From: Pyropia yezoensis
Taxonomy: Eukaryota > Rhodophyta > Bangiophyceae > Bangiales > Bangiaceae
DNA length: 64,000 nt
Assembly: GCA_009829735.1 (NCBI GenBank)
Contig: CM020618.1
Location: 30,914,894 to 30,978,893, forward strand
Direction of reading: 5' to 3'
The position numbers and the translations under genes are program-made. A model generated the notes under the pieces. The model had not been told where the DNA came from. It searched no databases and worked only from the letters and a program-made list of their open reading frames with translations. Positions 54,998 through 64,000 of this stretch are shown piece after piece. How positions within the stretch are numbered: position 1 is the first letter of the stretch; every line of letters starts with the position of its first letter.

Positions 54998-57420
54998 CAC
55001 CTAGCTTCTTTGCCATTCTGACCACACTCACTGAAGATGCGAGCGATGGACCATACAATAGCCATGGCCACCGTCTTGCCACTGTTGCCCCATGGACGGC
55101 CGACCGCGTGGCGAGCAATGTCAATCTGTGACGCCTTGACCCAGACCTTGTCATCGACCACTGACACGGGTTTTAAGAGCGCGCCCTGCCTGAAAAGGTG
55201 CGCAAGTGACCGCGGCGTGCAGGGCGGTGTCTGCATCGTCGCCCCCTTCCCCCGCCTCCGCTTTCTATTCCGCTGTGGACGGGGTGACCCCCTGTCGTCT
55301 TGTCACCGTTTACGCGGCCTCACTGTGACAGGCGGGGCGGCCTCCCCTTCTCCTCCCCATCCCCCCATTCTCCCACCAGCGCAGGCCCCCGTCGACGCCT
55401 GCCACCATCTAAATGTAACTTCAAACAGCCCCGACTGAATAGACGGCGCATCCATCCACGGCGAGCAAGCACATCAGCGGCAAGCGTCTGCCGCGCAGCC
55501 GCGGTGGCGACGGGGGCCTCGCTGAAGGGGCAGCTGGCAGCACCCGGCAGAGGGCTGGCTGTGGGCGGGGGCGGCAGGCAGCGGGCGGTGGGCCACTGGA
55601 AGTGAGCGACGAGCTACGGACGGCGGGCAGCGGCCATTGCAGTGTGGACGGCGGGCGACCTGCGGCAGGCCGACCGGGACGGCAAGATCACGGGTAGCGT
55701 CCCTGTCCGCGCGGACGGCGCACTGCTGTGCGGCGCGGCGCGCCGCAGCCCTATTTGCCACGCCACGCTGCCTCCGCGACGGTCGTCGATTGTTGCAACG
55801 GGGCGACGATCTGATCGACGATATGAGTGCTCTCTGGAGAAGAAAACACCATCGGTTTCTACCAAGAGGCGCCCTGGACATATGACGCCGCGAAGAAACA
55901 AGAAAAACGGCGGCGACGCGTGCTCCATGGGCGGCGCCAGACTCACCGCAGCAGAAAGCGCGGGCGCTTGCGGGACAGGCCGACGGCGGCGGCGGCGGCG
56001 GCGGCCGCCGCGACGGTGGTGGGCAACGATGACCCTCCTGGCTCGGACCTGGGCACCCCCTATAGGGCGTAGCCTACGTGCCGCGAACAGCCGCACGTCC
56101 TCTGCCCCCACCAGGCAGTTAAAAAGGACGTCATGCCCCACTGCACAGGCGGACGCAGAACACGCAAAGAACAAAAAAAACAATACATCGTTCCTGTCTC
56201 TTATGTCGCCGTCGCGTCGTGGCGGCCGACGGGAGCGACACACGAGACGCCCACGATGCGACAACAGCCATCGCCCGCCGGCCGCAGCACGCTGCCAACT
56301 GCCAGCCGCCCCCAGCCCACTGCAGGTCGCCTGCCGAGCCCTGCCAACCGCCAGCCGTCCTCCACGGCGGAGAGCTCCCCGTCGCCCTCCGCGACGGTTG
56401 AGTTGGCGTGCCGCGCACCAGACGAGGAGAGGGGCGGGGATGGCAGATGACGGCGGAAGTACGGCGGGCTCACGTGCCGCCCCCGACACCGGCCAGCCCC
56501 GCCGGCGGTCTCAAGTTTTGGAGCACTCATGCCAGCGCGCGTTAAAGGGAGAAAGGGCAAGCATCGGGGCGCCACCGGCAGCGGCGGTGGTGGCGGCGGC
56601 AGCCTCGGCAGGAGCAGCAGCCGCAGCGGCGGCAGCGACGGTGGCGACAACACGCGACTGACCTGGCCGGCAGTCTCCCCCGAGGGAGAGCGGATGAGCG
56701 GGCGGCGTCCGACGGCCGAAAACGTTTAGGCGCCGCCCTCCCCCACACTAGGTTTGAGAGGGGGCAGCGCGTCCCCTTCTCCCCCCCCCCCCTCCCCGCC
56801 GCCTGCCGCCCCACTGACGGGCGAGGCCGCCGCCGCAGCCGCCGCCGACGCTTGCCGCCGCTGTGCCTGTCGCGCCCGCCGTGGCTGGTACGCGCCGTCT
56901 ATCCAGTCAGGGCTGTACAGGGGAAGGAGGAGGAAAGAGCGAACGGACAAAAAACAGAACATAGGGCGAGAGAAGGGGGGGGGAAGGGGACGGGCACAGA
57001 GGAGGGGACGGCCGTCACGACAGGGACACACCAACCGCCGCGCGTGCGCGTGGGGTAAACACAAGAGGGGAAGCGGGAGCGGGGGCCGGTCAGCGCCCGC
57101 GGTACGCACAGCAGTCCTTCTTTCCCGCCCTCTCCTTCCCATCTGCCTTGCACACACGTACCCCCTGCAGGTCGGACGGAGGGGATGGACAACCGAAACC
57201 GTGCGCCGCCGCCCACGGCCGGTGTCGCCGCCCTGTTGCAAATGGTCTGCATTGGCGGGACGGCGGTGAGAGGCGACGGGGAAGGGGGGCAGGTCAACAG
57301 CTGCCCCGCCCTCCCAAAAAGCAGATGGACGGGAGTTTGGGGGGGGGCACGTGGCGGGGTGCCGTGGCCCCCCACCCCCACCCCCGCCCCCGCCCTCCGC
57401 CCCCGCACGCCTGCCGCTGC
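54998..57420. other. GC-rich intergenic DNA, no gene recognised
   Basis: Overlapping Arg-, Ala- and Pro-rich frames occur on both strands (for example 55642-56661 and 55614-56489) with no domain, which is the pattern of composition-driven frames. A short minus-strand frame at 54967-55236 abuts the transposon end and could be remnant coding, but nothing is recognisable. Confidence 0.4.
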
Positions 57421-57624
57421 TCACCATACGTACTCCACACCCGCGTCACGGGAGCCCGAATTGATGTAGGCCCCCCGCCGGACGGCCTGGTTGGCCAGCG
57501 GCTCGGGCGTGGCGGTCGTCACCGCCCCCGCCGCGGTGTAGCGGAGGAGGATAAAGGGGGCGGCAAAGACGACGCCAACGCCGGCGAGCGTCGCCGCCAG
57601 CGTCGCGCCTTTTCCAGACATCAT
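57421..57624 (-). CDS. Small single-pass membrane protein, 67 residues
   Basis: Starts in a GCCGCC-ATG context at 57624 and ends with TGA. Residues 9-28 (LAATLAGVGVVFAAPFILLR) form one membrane segment. The C-terminal half ends in QAVRRGAYINSGSRDAGVEY, a polar tail whose RGAY-x-NSGS-x-D pattern reminds me of short conserved eukaryotic membrane proteins, but I cannot name a family. It is divergent from the DUF2301 gene with 527 bases between the two starts, so they may share a promoter region. Codon use is strongly G/C-ending like the other host genes. Confidence 0.6.
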   Translation of the reverse strand: MMSGKGATLAATLAGVGVVFAAPFILLRYTAAGAVTTATPEPLANQAVRRGAYINSGSRDAGVEYVW

Positions 57625-58151
57625 GGCGGCGGGGAGACAAGGGGCGCGAGTTGGGAGAGAAGGAAAGGGGAAGGGGGAAGTGCCGGGGTAGGGCCAGTGC
57701 TACGGTTAGGTTGAGTTGTTGGGCGGAGACACGCCGACAAAGACCCTGCCAGCCCCAAGCCCAGTGGCGGGAGACTGAAAAGTGGCACAAGGGATCCCGT
57801 TGGTAACATCAGTTTTCATTGCGTTGGAGCTCCCGCCGTGGAGGAAGGACCGTCCTTCGTGTGACACTCGCCAACGCGCTCCCGCTCTCCGACGTCTTGG
57901 CCCACGCCCGTCGACCAAGTGTTCCACCGCGCGCTCCGCCCGCCCCCGAGCCAGCCGCCCCCGCTGGCCGCCACCGCCACCGCCGCCGCCGCCCCCCACC
58001 CATTGTCCCCTGCCGGCACCCGTGCACGTCGCTTTACCCCGTGGGCCACCCCGCGGCTGGCGGTCAGCCCCCACCCCCGGCCAACGCGCGCCGCGCCCCC
58101 TGCCGCTGCCCCCCCGCCCCCGCCCGCCAGCCCCTTACCCCCCGGCGCAGG
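57625..58151. promoter_or_regulatory. Divergent intergenic region, probable bidirectional promoter
   Basis: 527 bases between two divergent host starts. C-rich on the plus strand towards the DUF2301 start, and GGAAGGGG-type purine-rich near the other gene. I see no clear TATA box. The promoter role is inferred from gene orientation. Confidence 0.45.
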
Positions 58152-58299
58152 ATGGCGGCCTTTGTCGGCGGCGCGCCCGTCGGGCGGCGCCTCTGGTGTG
58201 GCACCCCCCTCCTGCTCTCCCCAGCGGCGGCGGCCGGCGGCCGCCCCGCCGGCGCGCCGGCGGTGGCGTCCCGCCGCGGCGGCGGCCGGCGCGTCGGAC

Positions 58300-58331
<32 letters not shown>

Positions 58332-58869
58332 GTCATGCGCGCCGCCAACGGGGGCGGCGGCGACGGCGGCGCGCCCCCCCCTCCGGCTGACGAGGTGGTG
58401 GTGGCGGGCCCCTTTGACGGCGCCTACGGGTCGTGGAACCTCACCGCCGGCGACGTGCGGGGCGTGCAGACGTACCGGGCGGCGCTGCTAGGCTGTGCCG
58501 CCGCCACCGCCGCGGGCGTGGCGGGCGGCCTCGGCGGGGTCGACCCCCACCTGCTCGACGCCGCCGCGGCGGCGGCGACGGCGTCGCTGGGGGTGGCGTT
58601 TTGGACCATCCACGTGTACCTCAAGCCCGCGCACAACCTCCTCAAGGCGCTGTGGGTGCTGGGCGCAGTCGGCGGCGGCGTGCTGGGCGCGGCCACCTGG
58701 GCCGACGGGGGGCTGCTCGCGGCGACGGCGTCAACGCCGGCGCTGCTGCTGGGGTGGGGGTGGCTGTTTGTGGGCGCGACGGGGCTCTTCTTCAAGGAGG
58801 CCCTCTGCTTTGGCCGCCCCGAGGCGGTGGGCCTGGCGGTGGGCCTCCCGCTGCTGACGGGCGGGCACT

Positions 58870-58911
<42 letters not shown>

Positions 58912-59081
58912 CGGCCCTCCCGGGCTGGGAGGCTCCCGCGGCGGCCGCCTGGGCGGCGCTGTTTGTCCTCTTTGCCGCCCGCAAGGTGTGGGGTCAGGAG
59001 GTGGTGGCGGACCTGGGGGATAAGAGCGTCTTTGCCATGCTCGACGAGCGGGCCGCCGCCGCCGCCCGGGCAGGGGACTAG
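58152..59081 (+). CDS. DUF2301-type integral membrane protein, probably plastid-targeted
   Basis: 309 residues from ATG 58152 (GCAGG-ATGG) to TAG 59079; the open frame extends upstream to 57819, but that part is only proline/arginine-rich leader. Residues 1-75 (MAAFVGGAPVGRRLWCG, then Ala/Gly/Arg) look like a transit peptide. The mature part begins VAGPFDGAYGSWNLTAGDVRG and contains about six membrane segments with WTIHVYLKPAHN and GLFFKEALCFGRPEA, the His/Lys and F-K-E-x-x-C-F motifs of the DUF2301 family found in cyanobacteria and plastid-bearing eukaryotes. Function of the family is unknown. A run of 35 G (58872-58906) encodes poly-Gly between the last two membrane segments. Confidence 0.78.
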
Positions 59082-59654
59082 CGGGGGACGACTCTGACAG
59101 GGGGGGGGGGGGGGGCGACTGCGTGGTTGCTACGGGGCGTGCTGTGTTTTTGCTCGTTTTTCTATTGTTTATCGTTCGCGGGGCGGCGTGTGCCAGGGGG
59201 GGACGGTGCTCGACGGGCGGGGGGGGGGAAGGGATTTCGCTGCGGGGGAGAGAGGTAGACGTAGGGAGGGTGGGGGGTGCGGCCGTGGCTTGCAGTGGTT
59301 TGCTGCAGTGGGCACTTCTTGGGGGTGTCGCGACACGGGGTTTGCTGCCTGACCTGGCTTGCGTGCTTCGCTCGCGCAGCGCTCGTACGTGCGGCGCGGT
59401 GTCCTCAAGTATTCTTGGCCAAAGAGGTTGCATGCCCGGCACGACACAAGGTGGCCCGGACAAGCGTAAGGCGCAAACAATTCATTGGACTGAGAAATCG
59501 AACGCGATGTGCAAAACCTACATTAGCACATATCACCCAACCTAACCGCACGCAACGGTACACACGCAGCGGTGAACGAACGCGCACCCGGCCAACCAAC
59601 ACACACCAATGGCCGCTCTCAGTACTCTGCAGCCATACGTACCCACAACAACCC
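59082..59654. other. Convergent 3' intergenic region
   Basis: 3' flanks of the DUF2301 and PEPCK genes. G15 run at 59100-59114. No coding sequence recognised. Confidence 0.4.
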
Positions 59655-60838
59655 TCATGCCTCCTCCCCGACAGGACCATACTCCGCCAGCTCCGCTGAG
59701 AACCCGCGCTCCGTCCAGTTTTTGACAAACAGCCCCGCCACGCGGCGAGCCACCGCGTCATACTCGTCGCTCTTGCCGTTGGCCACCCACGCGGCCTTGG
59801 GGTCAAGCACCCCCGCCGGGATGGCCTCCCCGGCCGCACCAGGCACCGCCACGGGCGAGCGCAGGCGGAAGATGGAGTCTGCTGGCGCCAGCGTCGCCTT
59901 TGCCATCGCACCGGTGACAATGGCGGTCACGAGGGCGCGGGTCACGGCAAGCAGGAACCGGTGGCCCACACCGGGCCCCGCGCCCGTCCATCCAGTGTTC
60001 AACAGGTACACGTCCGTATTGTGCTCACGCATCTTTTTCGCCAAAAGATCCCCATACACACCGGGTCGCGGCAGCATGAACGCCGCGCCATAGCAATGGG
60101 AAAAGGTCGGCACTGGTTCGACAATGCCCCGTTCCGTGCCCGCGACCTGGGCCGTATACCCAGAGAGGAAGTGGTAGCTAGCCTGCTCTGGTGACAGGCG
60201 CGATACGGTGGGGAACACGCCAAACGCGTCAGAGGTGAGGAAGATGATGGCGTGCGGATGTGGGCCCTGGCGGGACGGCTCGTGGGCGGGAACAAAGTGC
60301 ATGGGGTACGACGCCCGGCCGTTGGGCGCCAAGGACGCATCCGAGTAGACGGAATTGCCTTTCGAATCCAGCACAACGTTCTCCAAAATGCTGCCGTCCT
60401 TGATGGCATGATACAGGTCGGGCTCGCGCGCCTCTGTCAGGCCCACAGTTTTGCAGTAGCAGCCCCACTCGTGGTTGTAGACCCCAAAGTCAAACCAGGC
60501 ATGCTCGTCATCGCCAATCAGCTTCCGCGATGGGTCACTGGACAACGTCGTCTTGCCAGTCCCTGTATTCGTCAAGGGGTGACAGTGGTACGGGACAAAA
60601 GCAAGCAACAGCCCCCGTCAGTCTCTCATCCGTCTTTTTCCGCGGGCATGCTGCAGCACCTCCCAAGGTAGCTCCCCAATTCACAAGACACAGTAATAGA
60701 GCAACGGCAGCAATCACCGCCAACTGCATCGCTCGCAGTAACCGTTGTGACCATACGTACCCGATAGCCCAAAGAAAAGGACACTACCGTGCCGGTCTGG
60801 TTCGTCGTGGCCGCAAAGTGCATCGACAGGCGGTCCTC
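59655..60838 (-). CDS. PCK: ATP-type phosphoenolpyruvate carboxykinase, 3' part of the gene
   Basis: Exons 60838-60761 and 60562-59655; intron 60760-60563 (GTACGT..TACAG, phase 1) splits the P-loop GLSGTGKTTL. The enzyme converts oxaloacetate and ATP to phosphoenolpyruvate and CO2, in gluconeogenesis or C4-like carbon concentration. Visible motifs: DRLSMHFAAT, DDEHAWFDFG, EWGCYCKTVGL, FLTSDAFGVFPTVSRLSPEQ, SYHFLSGYTAQVAGTERG, SHCYGAAFMLP and YLLNTGWTGAGPGVGHR. The usual GK-R in the last motif is GH-R. In the first exon one base seems missing at about 60778 (CCTTTT run), since the P-loop lies one register away from SMHFAAT. The roughly 200 N-terminal residues are not found in the 3 kb upstream, so the gene is partial, rearranged or has a long intron. 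Stop TGA. Confidence 0.85.
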
Positions 60839-61786
60839 CTGCGGGAGCCACGCATTGAGGCAGGCGATGGTAGGTCAGGCCTCCGCAGTGGTCGCTCTGA
60901 GGCTCCTGGGAAGCACCCCCTCACCCCCCCTTTTTTCCTTCCGCATGCACACGCCGGCCGTAGACGGATGCGCAGGCGGAGACGACCTCTCTTTCGGTGG
61001 CGACAGCGGTGCCCCTGTGTGTGCTTCTGTAATGTGTGCCACGTGGAGATCAACACCGCCTGCGGGGTGATGGGTGATAAGAGTGGGACGGCTCGGGTTA
61101 GGTGATGCCCACCGTGCACGGTTGGAAGATATAGCATCCATTCTGGTATGTAGCATCCTTTGTTTGCTTCTTCTTCCCCGGGCGGATTGTTGTCCGCAAT
61201 CCGTATTGGTCGCTTGGTGGTGCACACGCCCAGTTAAGAGTACCTGTTTGCGGACGTCTGGCTTGCTACCCCATGAAGCAGCGTGAAGCACAGCAGCTCA
61301 GGACACAAAAGAACGCGCATAAAACCGGATAACTCATAGCGCTTTTTATGGTATCGGGGTCCTCTGTATCTCTTGTGCCTGTCTGTCTTCAGGTACCCGT
61401 TGGTGCCTGTCTGGCGCGTCTCTCTGCGCTTTTTCTCGGTGTTGTGGAGAGTTCTCAACCAATGAGATACATCCGTTCTGACCCAGATGTCCGCCCTTAA
61501 CTGGGCGTGTGCAGTGCGCACGGGGTTATATGTGGGGGTCATCTGGGAAAGTAGCCCACTTTTATTTTAGACTATATGCCAAGATTGAAGGACTGTTGCT
61601 GGTGTCGGACAAGTCCTTCTAATAAAAGTGTATACAATTTGGTCACTGGTGCAGAGATGGAGTTGCCACTGAGCTGTCGCCCTGCGGACAAGTCACAAGC
61701 CGGGGGTCAAACACGCTCCACGGGGGGACCGTGTCCAGCGCAAAGGTAAACGACAGGTTCATAGCACACTCTCACGCACAGGGCTC
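60839..61786. other. Region upstream of the PEPCK exon
   Basis: Directly upstream of the exon the minus strand reads CTGAC followed 36 bases later by CCCGCAG, a plausible branch point and acceptor, so this is probably intron. I find none of the N-terminal PEPCK motifs. Includes the stem at 61558-61630. Confidence 0.4.
61558..61630. repeat. Short hairpin with nested arms
   Basis: Outer arms CACTTTTATT/AATAAAAGTG and inner arms AAGGACT/AGTCCTT. Possibly a fold-back remnant; no gene association. Confidence 0.5.
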
Positions 61787-61982
61787 ACTCGTCCTCGGCC
61801 TCCTCGCTCAGTACCACCAGGTCCACTGTGGCGAATAGCCTCTATGTCCTCCTCAGCTGTCAACCACTGTCTCGCCGCCACCTCCCGCTCCGAGTCACCC
61901 ACACCCTCGAACTCCTCTGAGATGGTCGCGTTAGCCATAAAGGCGACAATGTCTGACACGTCCATGTGCGAGTTGTCAAAAG
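61787..61982 (-). pseudogene. C-terminal fragment of a second pogo/Tigger transposase
   Basis: FDNSHMDVSDIVAFMANATI matches FDNAHMAVSDIVAMMANVSL of the transposase at 52.7 kb, followed by SEEFEGVGDSE and RQWLTAEEDIEAI in the same order. After a frame change it ends in VVLSEEAEDE and a TGA. No other part of the enzyme is nearby. Confidence 0.8.
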
Positions 61983-62159
61983 CCACATATATCCCAGCCG
62001 GACATAGTCCAATAACTACTGTGCCCGTGCCCATTATGGTCATACCGAAAAGCTTTGTGGGCCGTATGGCGCCCGCACCAACCTCACCCGACTCTTCCCA
62101 CCGGGAACGACCTGTCGCTCCAGACGCAGGCAAACAACCTCCCAGGCAATTTCCCCCCG

Positions 62160-62201
<42 letters not shown>
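62160..62201. repeat. C42 homopolymer
   Basis: Forty-two consecutive C as written. It sits 17 bases outside element C. Confidence 0.9.
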
Positions 62202-62204
<3 letters not shown>

Positions 62205-62218
62205 TCCCTCGTCTCGGT

Positions 62219-62857
62219 TGTGGGGGTTTAACACACCGCTCGGACTAGGGGCATCCCCCTTCAGGGGGAGGCGGATCGTGGCGACCCCTGCCCCTGACCA
62301 ATCGGGGGCAGGCGGGGATCGTTCCTCCCTCGGGAGGGGCACGCCACGTCATCCTCGCTGGATCTTCCCATGAAAGGGGGGACGGATACGATAATATCGG
62401 GCAGAGCGATTACGCCCGCCCGATTGGAATTGGCCTTCTCGCCAGTGAAGGGAAGTTATCTAGGGCGGGCTACTTCCGCCCCAATCTGGCCGAGATTTAG
62501 TGAGATCCCTCCACTGAGCGTATTTTGCGTGGAGAGATGTGCTGGATGGCTCTGAGTGGTTTGATTGGGTGTTTAGTGTAGGGAGTGTTGGCCCGCACTC
62601 CGGGGTCTCACGGCGGGCCCTGGACCGGCGGGCCAAAGAGGGATATCTGCGCGTGGGGCTGTGCCCGTTGCTTCCCCCTCAGAAAATATCAAACTTGCGT
62701 TACCCTCGTGTTCCCCGTCCCGGACGCTCCACCTCCGCGTGGAGCTTCACGTTCGGGCGGTTCTGACTCCAGTGTTTATACCCCGGGTTCCCCACCATCT
62801 TCTTCGGGAGGATTACGTACCCCGTTGGTGTGGGCATACGCCCAGATAACCACCACA
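62219..62857 (+). repeat. Element C 5' LTR (about 639 bp, inferred)
   Basis: Defined by TG..CA ends and by the primer-binding site that starts at 62858. Contains the inverted words CCCCTTCAGGGGG and CCTCCCTCGGGAGG. Confidence 0.65.
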
Positions 62858-62876
62858 TTTGGTGGAGCAGCAGGGG
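62858..62876 (+). promoter_or_regulatory. Element C primer-binding site
   Basis: TTTGGTGGAGCAGCAGGGG, identical to the sites in elements A and B and in the same place relative to the LTR end. Confidence 0.8.
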
Positions 62877-63003
62877 AGGGGATTCGCTCCGCCTTCTGGC
62901 GGAGACTAGTCTTCTTTTGTTCGGTGGTTCTTGGTCGTGTGTGCTGCGGTCGGGTTGTGACCCTTGGTACCTTTTCTTTCCTAACCTTTACAGGTGGGTC
63001 AAG

Positions 63004-64000
63004 ATGCAGTCTGATGATTCTACTCGTCCTCAAGGAGGAGGCCCTACACCTGTGGAGACGTCTAACGTGACGGCGGGCACCGGCGAAGCTTCCGGTGGCG
63101 CCTCACGGACCAGCCCTGGTGTTGAGTCGGCCGCTCAGCGGGAACGCACGAGTTTGTCCCGTTTGGACCTGCCTCCAGGTGGAGTGCCAGGCGCTGGTGA
63201 GGCTTCCGGCCTGGCACAAGCCGCTCCAGGCGCGACCCCTGATGGGGAGGCAGCCCGCGGCTTCGGCGACCGCTCTACCTCTACCTCCCGTGAGTGGGGG
63301 GCTTGGGCCTCACCCACGGGTGGGGGTACGTTTGCATCGCCCACCCAGGACCGTATGGCTACGAGTAATCTCGGAGGCGCTCCTTTTGGGGGCGTACCCG
63401 CTGTGGGGGGTTCGTCCTCCACGGCTATGAGGACTGTTCCTCTGGCGGCTTTCCGCCAGATGTTGACTCAGGTAGTCCCACCAATCTCTGCCCGACTCGA
63501 GAAGGTCGAGGGTTCAATCTCTCGATCAGGTCGACGGATTCGCCGCAGACCCCACGGTTATTCGCAGACATCCTCCTCTTCAGAGGCAAGTGAAGTTGAC
63601 CCTGAGAGGCGTGGGGCGAGGCGCTCAAGCGCTTCGACCCACCGCCGGGTGGCCCGTGTGCTATCCCCCGGACGTAACGGGGAACCGGAGTGGGTTATGC
63701 CGCACAGAATATTACCGGATGAGAATACCTTTATAGGTATCCTGGATTGCGAGTCTTATGTACTCGCCAACAAGAGCGCACGCTATGATGAAGAGATGGC
63801 TCACGGCTTAGGCCGGAAGCGCCAAGAGATATCTCTCACGTTTGCGCGTGACGCCCTCCGGGACGGGACCCCCCCTCTAGGGGTGTTCAAATTCCTAAAT
63901 CGCTTCCGTAAGGCTAGCGATGACAACGACCTTTCAGAAGGTCGGGCTATGTACCTCCTTCCGGATTTTACCAAAGGGGAACTCAAGGAGCTCCTCTCTC
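63004..64000 (+). CDS. Element C Gag-like protein, partial
   Basis: The frame from ATG 63004 (AAG-ATG) stays open for at least 332 codons to the window edge. The first 120 residues are Gly/Ser/Pro-rich. A helical segment VPPISARLEKVEGSIS and a basic, serine-rich region (RRIRRRPHGYSQTSSSSEAS) follow. The last 100 residues look like a capsid: FIGILDCESYVLANKSARYD, then VFKFLNRFRKASDDNDLSEG and MYLLPDFTKGELKELL, the 'F-L-x-x-F-x-x-A..L-x-x-F/L-x-G-x-x' pattern of retroelement Gag. It would coat the element RNA. No lesion is seen in the visible part, so this element may be intact. Confidence 0.7.
   Translation, partial: MQSDDSTRPQGGGPTPVETSNVTAGTGEASGGASRTSPGVESAAQRERTSLSRLDLPPGGVPGAGEASGLAQAAPGATPDGEAARGFGDRSTSTSREWGAWASPTGGGTFASPTQDRMATSNLGGAPFGGVPAVGGSSSTAMRTVPLAAFRQMLTQVVPPISARLEKVEGSISRSGRRIRRRPHGYSQTSSSSEASEVDPERRGARRSSASTHRRVARVLSPGRNGEPEWVMPHRILPDENTFIGILDCESYVLANKSARYDEEMAHGLGRKRQEISLTFARDALRDGTPPLGVFKFLNRFRKASDDNDLSEGRAMYLLPDFTKGELKELLS

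Larger units (their letters stand above)
62219..64000 (+). mobile_element. Element C: LTR retrotransposon, 5' part, runs off the window
   Basis: Putative 5' LTR 62219-62857 (TGTGGGGGTT..ACCACCACA), the same primer-binding site as A and B, a 127-base leader and a gag-like ORF. The second LTR lies outside the window, so the exact LTR start and the target duplication cannot be confirmed. Confidence 0.75.

Noticed and set aside
55614-56661. Two long opposite frames (339 and 291 codons)
   Set aside because: Low-complexity, overlapping on both strands, no motif, no start context; compositional.
60845-60880. Upstream extension of the PEPCK exon through LNAWLP
   Set aside because: It loosely resembles the family, but TGA lies just upstream, and a CTGAC branch point with a CCCGCAG acceptor fits intron sequence better; left as uncertain.
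62150-62220. C42 run as poly-A-like tail of a retroposon
   Set aside because: It is poly-C, lies outside the TG end of the LTR, and no LINE or SINE sequence precedes it.
1-64000. CRISPR array or bacterial operon structure
   Set aside because: No regularly spaced short repeats, Shine-Dalgarno-led gene clusters or bacterial genes; spliceosomal introns are present.

Overview
The window reads as nuclear DNA of a GC-rich, intron-poor eukaryote, most plausibly an alga. Five host genes have strongly G/C-ending codons, few and short GT-AG introns, GCCGCC- or CACC-type contexts around their start codons, and very long C or G runs between them. A chondroitin-synthase-like glycosyltransferase, a plastid-style DUF2301 membrane protein and an ATP-type PEPCK fit a bangiophyte red alga (Porphyra/Pyropia type). 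That assignment is inference from gene content, not proof.

Host genes: a secreted proteinase-K-like subtilase (11647-12957, +); a type II membrane glycosyltransferase with one 387-bp intron (14513-17462, -); a 67-residue membrane protein (57421-57624, -) divergent from the DUF2301 protein (58152-59081, +); and the 3' part of a PEPCK gene (59655-60838, -).

Most of the rest is mobile DNA. 5.5-10.7 kb holds a decayed ORF of unknown family, a decayed Tnp2-layout transposase and a MITE fragment. 19.4-22.7 kb holds a decayed DNCxGQNKN-type transposase with a SAM-like domain, apparently split by a local inversion. 25000-34672 is a 9.67-kb minus-strand Ty3/Gypsy chromodomain element (element A) sitting in a 16-bp minisatellite; its protease is split by a solo LTR of another family. 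35.05-36.75 kb is a GCC-rich satellite. 37885-39731 is a near-perfect inverted repeat with two 903-bp arms. 40331-50542 is a CACTA-like DNA transposon with CCCTA ends and a CAC target duplication. It carries a Tnp2 transposase and a companion ORF, and the transposase gene is interrupted by a young 5.02-kb LTR element (element B, identical LTRs, GGCAT duplication). Element B has lost most of pol but keeps an intact 704-codon antisense ORF. 52217-52416 is a 200-bp MITE abutting a 2577-bp pogo/Tigger transposon (52419-54995), the two sharing one TA. From 62219 to the window end a third LTR element (element C) begins, with a gag-like ORF still open at base 64000.

Two patterns run across the mobile elements. 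All three LTR families carry the same 19-nt primer-binding site. Almost every internal stop in the decayed elements is TAG, TAA or TGA where a single C-to-T change would restore CAG, CAA or CGA, as expected from deamination of methylated cytosines. TAG closes three of the host genes, so codon reassignment is unlikely. No rRNA, tRNA or CRISPR array was found.
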